The notes beneath the pieces are model-generated. The model was not told the origin of the DNA and did not search any database. It saw nothing but the letters and a program-made list of their open reading frames with translations. From Sutterella sp. (lineage in GTDB: Bacteria; Pseudomonadota; Gammaproteobacteria; Burkholderiales; Burkholderiaceae_F): a stretch of DNA of 37,729 nucleotides. A program made the position numbers and the translations under genes. The stretch lies in NCBI GenBank assembly GCA_019418605.1, contig DYBN01000040.1:1-37729 (forward strand), read 5' to 3'. Positions 6,510-12,621 of the stretch are shown in pieces (the stretch's first letter is position 1; each line of letters begins with the position of its first letter).

Positions 6510-7649
6510 ATGATTGACTATGAAATTCTCCGAGCCATTTGGTGGCTTTTCATCGGCGTCCTGCTCATCGGCTTTGCCATCATGGACGGCCAGGACATGG
6601 GCGTGGGAACCCTGCTTCCCTTCCTCGGCAAGAACGACGTCGAGCGCCGCTGCATGATCAACTCCGTTGCGCCCCACTGGGACGGCAACCAGGTCTGGCT
6701 CATCACGGGCGGCGGCGCGATCTTCGCGGCCTGGCCCCTGATGTACGCCGCGGCCTTCTCGGGCTTTTACTGGGCGATGCTCATCGTGCTGATGGCGCTC
6801 ATCTTCCGTCCCGTGGGCTTTGACTACCGCGGCAAGTTCGAGTCCACGCGCTGGCGCGGCACCTGGGACTGGCTGCTCTTTGTCGGCTCGGCCGTGCCTC
6901 CGATCATCTTCGGCGTTGCCTTCGGCAACCTGCTGCAGGGCGTGCCGTTTCACTTCGACGACACGATGCGCCCGATCTACACGGGAAGCTTCTTCGGGCT
7001 TCTCAATCCCTTCGGGCTGCTGTGCGGCATTGTCTCGCTTTTGATGATCGTCTTTCACGGCGCCAACTACCTCGTGCTGCGCACCGAGGGAGAGCTGCAG
7101 CGCCGCGCGGTTTCGATTGCCTCGCTCACGGGCCTTGCCACGGCCGTGCTCTTTGTCGTGGGCGGCGTCTGGGCCTACTTTGGCCTGGACGGGCTCGTTG
7201 TGACCGCAGGGCTTGACCCCGCCGGTCCCTCGAATCCCCTTCTGAAAACGGTCGACGTCTACGCAGGCGCCTGGTTTACGAACTTCTCCAACTACCCCGT
7301 GCTGTGGCTTGTGCCCGCGCTGGGCGTGATCGGCGCCGTGGCGGGCGTCTACTTCGTCAAGCAGCTCAAGGGCCTCATGGCGATCGTCTGCTCGTCGGTG
7401 TCGCTGCTGGGCATCATCCTCACGCCGCTGCTTGCGATGTTCCCCTTCATCATGCCGAGCTCTTCAGACCCCCGCTCGAGCCTGACGATTTGGGACTGCA
7501 CGAGCTCGCAGCTCACGCTTGAAGTGATGTTCTTCGTGACCCTCATCTTCCTGCCGATCGTGATTTTCTACACGGGCTGGGCCTACAGGACGATGTCGGG
7601 CAAGCTCAACGCCGAATACATCCGCAAGAACGACCATCAGCTCTACTAA
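6510..7649 (+). CDS. cydB: Cytochrome bd quinol oxidase subunit II
   Basis: This 379-residue multi-pass membrane protein starts MIDYEILRAIWW, as CydB does. It carries the conserved GFAIMDGQDMGVG of the first helix region and APHWDGNQVWLITGGGA. CydB is the pseudo-symmetric partner of CydA in the cytochrome bd heterodimer. The SD AGAGGAG lies about 10 bases upstream of the ATG. Length equals that of E. coli CydB. It is followed by a stable hairpin and then cydX, ybgE and a globin gene, all on the same strand. Confidence 0.98.
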   Translation: MIDYEILRAIWWLFIGVLLIGFAIMDGQDMGVGTLLPFLGKNDVERRCMINSVAPHWDGNQVWLITGGGAIFAAWPLMYAAAFSGFYWAMLIVLMALIFRPVGFDYRGKFESTRWRGTWDWLLFVGSAVPPIIFGVAFGNLLQGVPFHFDDTMRPIYTGSFFGLLNPFGLLCGIVSLLMIVFHGANYLVLRTEGELQRRAVSIASLTGLATAVLFVVGGVWAYFGLDGLVVTAGLDPAGPSNPLLKTVDVYAGAWFTNFSNYPVLWLVPALGVIGAVAGVYFVKQLKGLMAIVCSSVSLLGIILTPLLAMFPFIMPSSSDPRSSLTIWDCTSSQLTLEVMFFVTLIFLPIVIFYTGWAYRTMSGKLNAEYIRKNDHQLY

Positions 7650-7664
7650 GAAGCGCCCTTTGAA

Positions 7665-7696
7665 AGCCGGTGCGGATGCCCGCATCCGCGCCGGCT
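7665..7696 (+). other. Stable hairpin between cydB and cydX
   Basis: AGCCGG pairs with CCGGCT and GCGGATGC with GCATCCGC, with one unpaired base on each side, so the stem is about 14 bp. An A-rich rather than T-rich stretch follows on the plus strand, so it is not a normal terminator. It may stabilise the cydAB mRNA end or separate cydAB from cydX-ybgE expression. Confidence 0.5.
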
Positions 7697-7737
7697 GAAA
7701 AAAGAAGCTTTCCAAGCGCTACGAAAGGATTTTCACG

Positions 7738-7836
7738 ATGATCTACTTTTACTGGCTCACGGGCCTTGGCTTTGCGATTTCCCTGTCGGTCGTCATCTCG
7801 ACCATGCTCGACAATCGCGAAGAGGCCGATGAATAA
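7738..7836 (+). CDS. cydX: CydX-type small subunit of cytochrome bd oxidase
   Basis: This 32-residue single-helix protein reads MIYFYWLTGLGFAISLSVVI then a short acidic tail. CydX proteins begin with an aromatic patch and a W-x-x-G-x-x-x-A helix, lie directly after cydB, and stabilise the oxidase hemes. The SD AAAGGA is 9-10 bases upstream of the ATG. The stop overlaps the start of ybgE. The N-terminus MIYFYW differs from the common MWYF, and the tail (DNREEADE) is acidic, so this is a divergent member. Position and length make the call. Confidence 0.85.
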   Translation: MIYFYWLTGLGFAISLSVVISTMLDNREEADE

Positions 7837-8104
7837 GACCTTCCTGCAAAAGCTTGCACGAGCCGCAAGCCTTCTTGCGGCCGCATCCATCGTGGCCGTG
7901 ATCGTGCTCTACCCGCGCCTTGTCGCAGAAGACTCGGCAAGCGTGCCGCACGGGTTTCTTGCCGTCTTGATGATGGGAATGAGCGCGGCCTGGGTGCACG
8001 GCTTTGGCTTTGTTCCGCAGCACCGGGTGCTGCGGGTGATTTTCTCGCCCCTCGTGGCCTGGCCCTTGATTGCCCTGGGCCTGTGGGGCGTCTTCATTCG
8101 CTAG
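7829..8104 (+). CDS. ybgE: YbgE-like cyd-operon membrane protein
   Basis: This 91-residue protein has three hydrophobic segments (about 12-28, 41-58 and 70-90). It matches the YbgE cyd-operon family in size, in the motif HGFLAVLMMGMSAAWVHGFG and in position directly behind cydX. The ATG lies inside the end of cydX (ATGAATAA overlap), so translation is coupled. The role of YbgE is not firmly known; it is dispensable in E. coli. The next gene, a truncated hemoglobin, starts 15 bases after its stop. Confidence 0.85.
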   Translation: MNKTFLQKLARAASLLAAASIVAVIVLYPRLVAEDSASVPHGFLAVLMMGMSAAWVHGFGFVPQHRVLRVIFSPLVAWPLIALGLWGVFIR

Positions 8105-8118
8105 GGGGTGCGGCCGGG

Positions 8119-8499
8119 ATGACCACCGACTCGCTCTACAGCCGTCTCGGGGGCGAAGAGGGCTTGACGCGGCTTGTTGACCGCTACCTTGACATCCTGC
8201 AGCACGATGCGGCCTACGCGGCGCTGTGCGCGCACTACACGCAGGGCTTTGGCCACTACCGCAGGCGCATGATCGAGTATCTCTCGGGCTTTTTCGGGGG
8301 ACCGGCGCTGTACATGGAGCGCCACGGGCTGCCGCAGTTAAGAGAAAACCACCAGAGCATCCCCATCACGCCCGAGCTGCGCGACCTCTGGTACGGCTGC
8401 ATGGCGCAGGCCCTGGAGCGAGAGGTGCCCGATGCGGCCCTCAGAGGCGAGCTCGAATCGGCCTTCTGGATGACGGCCGACAGCCTGCGCAATAGTTAA
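8119..8499 (+). CDS. Truncated hemoglobin (group II-like)
   Basis: This 126-residue protein has the 2-on-2 globin pattern. SLYSRLGGEEGLTRLVDRYLD opens it (A-helix region), FFGGP and YMERHG follow, and LRENHQSIPI carries the proximal heme histidine at about residue 78. W91 in RDLWYGCM is the Trp conserved in groups II and III. Such proteins bind O2 and NO and can act in NO detoxification or oxygen delivery. The ATG at 8119 follows a G-rich stretch (8104-8108 and 8115-8118). It is last in the cyd operon, 15 bases after ybgE. The linkage to an NO-resistant oxidase suggests, as inference, joint use under microaerobic or nitrosative conditions. Confidence 0.88.
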   Translation: MTTDSLYSRLGGEEGLTRLVDRYLDILQHDAAYAALCAHYTQGFGHYRRRMIEYLSGFFGGPALYMERHGLPQLRENHQSIPITPELRDLWYGCMAQALEREVPDAALRGELESAFWMTADSLRNS

Positions 8500-8575
8500 G
8501 CCGCAGGCCGCTCTCTCTTTCTCTACTTCCGCTTTTTCCCGCCTTTTGCTCTCTTTTGGGCCTGCGGGCGTTCTC

Positions 8576-9133
8576 TTAAAAGACCGGCTCGCCGCGCCGC
8601 ATGAGCGACTCGATTTCGATTTCAAGGTTGCGGCTGCCGTCGGCAAGCCACACCATGCCGTCTTGAATCGTGGCGGCAAGCCGCATGCTGCGCGCGGCCA
8701 TCTGCGTCATCGCCTCAACAGACTCGTCGGCGATCGCGCGGATGCTGAGCTTGTCGATTTTTGAAAAATCCCCTTTGTGCGACTGCCACCAAGGCCGGTA
8801 GCGCGCCTCGTCGTAGGCAAGCACCACCACGTCGGCGCTGCGGCCCGCCGCGCGCCTGAGGGTCTTCACGTCGGGCACGCCCACTTCGATCCAGCGGCCG
8901 ATGTCGCCCGCCTCGTCAATTTCCCAGAGCGCCGCCTCGCCTTCCGATGACAACCCGCGGCCGAACTCGACCTTGTCGCCTGCGTACAGGGCGTAGGCCA
9001 GAATGCGCACCATCATGCGCGACTCGGTCTCCGACGGGTGCCGCGCGATCGTCAGCGTTCTCTCGCCGTAGTAGCCGCGGTCGATGTCGCTCACGTCAAT
9101 GGTTGCCTTGTAGATGGTTGCGCCTAAAGCCAT
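8576..9133 (-). CDS. yaeQ: YaeQ family protein
   Basis: This 185-residue protein has the YaeQ hallmarks: MALGATIYKA at the start, YYGERTLTIARHPSE, RMMVRILAYAL and a central GVPD segment. YaeQ proteins have a PD-(D/E)XK nuclease-like fold; their cellular role is not settled, and early claims of RfaH-like activity are disputed. Length equals that of E. coli YaeQ. The ATG has CCGGAAAA upstream. It begins 16 bases after the AEC transporter stop, so the two are probably one transcript. It converges on the cyd operon. Confidence 0.93.
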   Translation of the reverse strand: MALGATIYKATIDVSDIDRGYYGERTLTIARHPSETESRMMVRILAYALYAGDKVEFGRGLSSEGEAALWEIDEAGDIGRWIEVGVPDVKTLRRAAGRSADVVVLAYDEARYRPWWQSHKGDFSKIDKLSIRAIADESVEAMTQMAARSMRLAATIQDGMVWLADGSRNLEIEIESLMRRGEPVF

Positions 9134-9149
9134 TTGTTTTTCCGGTTTC

Positions 9150-10094
9150 CTAAAGTCTCATCAAAGTCATCGTCAGGGGAACGGTCAGGGCGGAGATGAG
9201 CGTCGAGACGAAAAGCGCGCAGCTTGCAAGATCTTCGTCGCTGTCAAATTGCGCGGCCATGATGTAGAGGTTGACCGCCACGGGCAGACAGGCTAGCAGC
9301 GTTGCGGCCTGCGTCTGAATTTCGCTCAGGCCGATGAGCCTGCAGAGCATGTACACGCACAGAGGCTGCAGCACCACCTTGAGCGCCGTCACGACGAGCG
9401 CCTTGGGCAGCGCCGCTGAAATCGAGTGCGCGGCAAGCCCCATGCCGACGGCCATGAGCGCGCAGGGCGTCGTTGCCCGCGAAATCAGCGCCACGGTGTC
9501 GGCGGCCACTTTGGGCATCGAAAGCCCCGTCATCATCCAGAGGACGCCGGCAATAATACCGAGCACAATGGGGTTTTTCACGACGTTGGTCATGGCCCCG
9601 AAGAACTTTTTAACGTCGATGCGCCCCTTGGTGCGCCCGAATTCCACGCAGGCCGTCGCCGTCGTCCACAGCAGCAGGACGTTGAAGACGATGATGAGCG
9701 AGATGGTGGGCATGGCGGCCTCGCCCAAGCCCGTTTGCACGATCGGCACGCCAAGCTGCACGTTGTTGCCGAAGATGCCGCCCATGCCGGTGATGACGCG
9801 CCCGGTCGAGTCCTGGCCGAAGAACTTTCCGCCGATGAAGCTTCCAAGCAGATAGACGACCACGCAGGAGCCGAAAAAGGCGATCAGCACGCTCCAGTCA
9901 ACGGGCGGCATGTCGGCTGTTTTGCTCATGAGCTCAAAGAGCATCACGGGCATCAGAAACTTGAAAACAAAACGCGAGAGCGCCTGCGTGACCTTGACGT
10001 CGAAGAGCCCGATCTTGACCGTCGCCCAGCCCAGAAAGACCATCAGAAAAAGCGGCGTTGAAAGTTCAAGCTGATAAAGAAAAAGCTCCCACAT
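9150..10094 (-). CDS. AEC-family (auxin efflux carrier-like) transporter
   Basis: This 314-residue membrane protein has about ten hydrophobic segments in two halves, as in the AEC/BART superfamily. It includes the N-terminal LFLMVFLGW, the helix-breaking FLMPVMLF, and GMGGIFGNNVQLGVPI, the typical crossover region with Asn/Gly/Pro. Characterised bacterial relatives carry malate, malonate or similar carboxylates, but many are unassigned, so the substrate stays open. The ATG has GAGGTG about 9 bases upstream. An 18-bp near-perfect palindrome lies about 100 bases upstream. yaeQ follows closely. Confidence 0.9.
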   Translation of the reverse strand: MWELFLYQLELSTPLFLMVFLGWATVKIGLFDVKVTQALSRFVFKFLMPVMLFELMSKTADMPPVDWSVLIAFFGSCVVVYLLGSFIGGKFFGQDSTGRVITGMGGIFGNNVQLGVPIVQTGLGEAAMPTISLIIVFNVLLLWTTATACVEFGRTKGRIDVKKFFGAMTNVVKNPIVLGIIAGVLWMMTGLSMPKVAADTVALISRATTPCALMAVGMGLAAHSISAALPKALVVTALKVVLQPLCVYMLCRLIGLSEIQTQAATLLACLPVAVNLYIMAAQFDSDEDLASCALFVSTLISALTVPLTMTLMRL

Positions 10095-10192
10095 GAATCG
10101 GCACCTCTTGCCTGCGGCGTCTTGTTTTTGCGCCTTGCTCTCCCCGAAGCGCCTCGTGCTTCCTTAGCCAAAATTTCCGGCCCCGTGCGCCT

Positions 10193-10210
10193 TGCCTGTT
10201 AAAACAGGCA
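10193..10210. promoter_or_regulatory. Palindromic candidate operator upstream of the AEC carrier gene
   Basis: TGCCTGTT-AA-AACAGGCA has perfect 8-bp arms. It lies 99 bases before the AEC start and downstream of fadL. No regulator gene is adjacent, so the binding protein would be encoded elsewhere. With a 2-base loop it is a poor RNA hairpin, which favours protein binding. Confidence 0.5.
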
Positions 10211-10249
10211 CTGCATTATCGACCCGTCCTTCGGCCAAAAGCAAAGGAA

Positions 10250-10292
10250 AACTCCCGGCGCCGCATCGAAAAAATGCAGCCGGCCGGGAGTT
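10250..10292 (-). terminator. Terminator after the FadL-type gene
   Basis: AACTCCCGGC and GCCGGGAGTT pair perfectly over 10 bp, with a 23-base loop. On the minus strand the stem is followed by TTTTCCTTTG. It lies about 50 bases after the stop of the outer-membrane channel gene. Confidence 0.65.
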
Positions 10293-10342
10293 CCCGCACG
10301 CCCGCCTTTGAAGCCGATCCGCTTCAAGGCGAAGGCTTGGTT

Positions 10343-11641
10343 TTAGAAGCGGTACACCATCTGGGCGCCGAAGAGATAGGCGTCAAGCGTGGAGTACTTG
10401 CCTGCGGGTTCTGCATCGTTCTCATTGCCATAAAGCAGCGCGTCGCCGCCCACGCCGTGCAGCCAGGTAAAGCCGAAGTCGCCCTGCAGGTTTTCGGTCA
10501 CGTGCCAGGTTGCGCCGACGGAGAGCCACAGACGGTCAGCGTCGGGAATCAGAGGCGTGCGGTAGCGCTCGTCGTCGATGGGAGAGGTTTCATAGCCGAT
10601 GCCGGCGCGCACCGTCCAGGCGCTGTTGATGGTGTAGTCGGCGCCAAGCGTAAAGAGCCAGGTGTCCTGCCACTTGTGGTCGATGTCAGGGCTAATCGAT
10701 CCCCCCATTGATGCAAGAATCATTTCCATCATTGGGTTTCCGTGGAAATCCGAGGCGCTGATGCCCAGACTGTCAAAACTTGACCAGTCCGCCCAGCGGA
10801 TCAAGGCGGAAATCCGCAGCTGCGGGGTCGCCTCCCACGTTCCCGTCAGCAGCACCGTCTGAGGAGCGGACAAGGAAGCCGACGCATTGTCAAACGTTCC
10901 GTCGTAACCGCTGTTTCCTGGATGCAAAGCCGCTTGCCCCAAGCGCAGATCCCCTTTTGCGTGGTGATTGATCTGCGAGCGATACGCCAAGCCAAATCGC
11001 AAGTTTTCCGTCGGCGACCACATGATGCCGATGTTGCCGCCCCAGGCAAGGCTGTCGGCGCTCAGGCGTCCGTATCCTTCAAAAAGACCTAACGGAGTCT
11101 CAAATTGGGATCCGGTTTCGTATTTCGCGTCGGCATACTGAATCGAGATGCCCGCGCCGATCGCGAGTTTGTCGGAAACCTTCCAGGCAAAGCTCGGATT
11201 GAGATCAAACACCTTGATCTCCGCATTCATGCCCCGTTTCCAATTGCTCCAGTCACGGTCGTACTCCGTTGCAAGCCCGTAGGGCACGGTCAGGCCCACG
11301 CCGAACCACATGGAGTCGTTCATCTGGTGCGTAAAGAAAAGATTCGGGATCGGAACGCCCGACTGACGGCCGTTTTCGGACGTCCCGTCAAAGCCGGAAT
11401 ACTCCAGATCAAGCTCCACATAGACGCCGCCCAACTGCACCTGCGTGCCCGGCAAAAGCACCATGCCGGCCGGGTTGTACCACACGGCCGAAAGATCGTC
11501 GCCCACGATGCCGGCGCCGGCGTATGCACGGCCCAGACCCGCAACGGACTGTTCACTGAGCATGAAGCCTGCGGCATGCGCCGATGAGACCGAAGCCAGC
11601 ACCGCTGCAGCTGCCGCAGCAATCTTGAAGGATGTTTTCAC
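10343..11641 (-). CDS. FadL/OMPP1-type outer-membrane channel
   Basis: This 432-residue protein has a signal peptide (VKTSFKIAAAAAAVLASVSS then AHA, cleaved before AGF) and the FadL N-terminal hatch sequence GFMLSEQSVAGLGRAYAG, including the plug motif WYNPAGM. The rest alternates like a 14-strand beta-barrel and ends in Tyr-Arg-Phe, the outer-membrane insertion signal. FadL proteins take up long-chain fatty acids or other hydrophobic compounds; which one here is unknown. I chose the GTG at 11639-11641 because CGGAGAA precedes it and it opens directly on the signal peptide. No fatty-acid gene is adjacent. Confidence 0.93.
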   Translation of the reverse strand: MKTSFKIAAAAAAVLASVSSAHAAGFMLSEQSVAGLGRAYAGAGIVGDDLSAVWYNPAGMVLLPGTQVQLGGVYVELDLEYSGFDGTSENGRQSGVPIPNLFFTHQMNDSMWFGVGLTVPYGLATEYDRDWSNWKRGMNAEIKVFDLNPSFAWKVSDKLAIGAGISIQYADAKYETGSQFETPLGLFEGYGRLSADSLAWGGNIGIMWSPTENLRFGLAYRSQINHHAKGDLRLGQAALHPGNSGYDGTFDNASASLSAPQTVLLTGTWEATPQLRISALIRWADWSSFDSLGISASDFHGNPMMEMILASMGGSISPDIDHKWQDTWLFTLGADYTINSAWTVRAGIGYETSPIDDERYRTPLIPDADRLWLSVGATWHVTENLQGDFGFTWLHGVGGDALLYGNENDAEPAGKYSTLDAYLFGAQMVYRF

Positions 11642-12006
11642 GAAAAGTTCTCCGTAGACAAACAACCGGCCGCGCCCGGGGAAGAATGCGCGGGCCGGGC
11701 GGCAGAGCCCGCGCCGCTTTGTGCACTTGAAAAAAGCTCTGCTCGAAAAGAATGAAACGCTCTTTGAGATTTCCCGACAACGACAAAAGGCCCGGGGCAT
11801 GTCAGCACAGCCAGGCCGGAAATCGGGAAAAAGAAAGCAAGGCGCCGCGCGAAGAGGCCGCACGCACCTTCAAATGGAGCGCTCTCATCGCGCTCGGAGC
11901 GAATTATTCAGGGTTTTGGCGCTGTAGGGAGCACCACGAATTTCGTAGTTAACCCTTACTTTTTATTCGTATATTTTGCAGAGCAGAAAAAAGTTGTCTG
12001 TCTCTT
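11642..12006. other. Non-coding gap upstream of the FadL-type gene
   Basis: No gene is supported in these 365 bases. An A/T-rich island at about 11940-11985 stands out from the GC-rich surroundings. It holds the short palindrome ACGAA-T-TTCGT (11937-11947) and the decamer GTTAACCCTT, which recurs near 33825. It is the likely place for the promoter of the minus-strand FadL-type gene, but I found no -35/-10 pair good enough to call. No clear terminator follows the DUF4870-like gene. Confidence 0.4.
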
Positions 12007-12453
12007 CTACGCCACGGGCATCGGTTCGCCGCGCGAGAGCCGGATCCACCCGCGCAGAATGCGGTAGCCCACCCAGATGCCCATCACCACAAAGCCGAAC
12101 ATCCACACGGCCAGCCCCACGAGCAGCCACGAAAGCACAAAGCCCACGAAGGCCACGACAAGGGCAAAAAACATGGCGTACCAGAAGGTGCGGATTTGCC
12201 AGGAGAAGTGGCTCTCGACATAGGTGCCGCGCGCGTCCGAGCGCATCACGTAGTTGAGGACCACGGCGGCAATCGAGGGCCACCCGAAGAGAAAGGCGCC
12301 GATGATCGAGGCCCCCGTGGCAATGCCGATTGCGATGGAGACGCCGTGCAGGATGTAGACCACGCGGGCGACCGTCACGATGGAGGGCTCGGGCGTGCGC
12401 GCAAAGCCCGATGCGGCTGCGCCTGCGCGCTCAGGCAGCTGAGAGTTGGTCAC
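12007..12453 (-). CDS. DUF4870/COG3671-like membrane protein
   Basis: This 148-residue protein has three or four hydrophobic segments. The central sequence VLNYVMRSDARGTYVESHFSWQIRTFWYA is the signature of small DUF4870-like membrane proteins, which usually carry a conserved R-G-T-x-x-x-S-H-x-x-W-Q-I-R-T-F motif. Function in this family is unknown. The GTG start at 12451-12453 has GGGAGGA about 8 bases upstream. It stands alone between ppk1 and the FadL-type gene on the same strand. Confidence 0.85.
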   Translation of the reverse strand: MTNSQLPERAGAAASGFARTPEPSIVTVARVVYILHGVSIAIGIATGASIIGAFLFGWPSIAAVVLNYVMRSDARGTYVESHFSWQIRTFWYAMFFALVVAFVGFVLSWLLVGLAVWMFGFVVMGIWVGYRILRGWIRLSRGEPMPVA

Positions 12454-12568
12454 AAGGCGATCCTCCCGTCAAAGAGAAAGCCGGACGGCCCCAGGAAACG
12501 CGCGGCGCGGGAAAAAACGCGCCGCAAAAGAGACCGTCGTTTCCTTTGATTGTAGGCGAGATGCGAGT

Positions 12569-12596
12569 AAAGGCGCCCCCCTTTGAGGGCGCCTTT
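12569..12596 (-). terminator. Stem-loop downstream of ppk1
   Basis: AAAGGCGCCC and GGGCGCCTTT pair perfectly over 10 bp with an 8-base loop. On the minus strand the stem ends in TTT and then AC, so the U-tract is short. It lies 26 bases after the ppk1 stop and is the likely transcript end. Confidence 0.6.
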
Positions 12597-12621
12597 GCCG
12601 CTGCCTTGGGGCTTGGGCCGC

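Noticed and set aside
8501..8567. CCGCAGGCC/GGCCTGCGG stem between the globin and yaeQ genes as a terminator
   Set aside because: The arms pair, but the loop is about 49 bases of pyrimidine-rich sequence and no proper U-tract follows on either strand.
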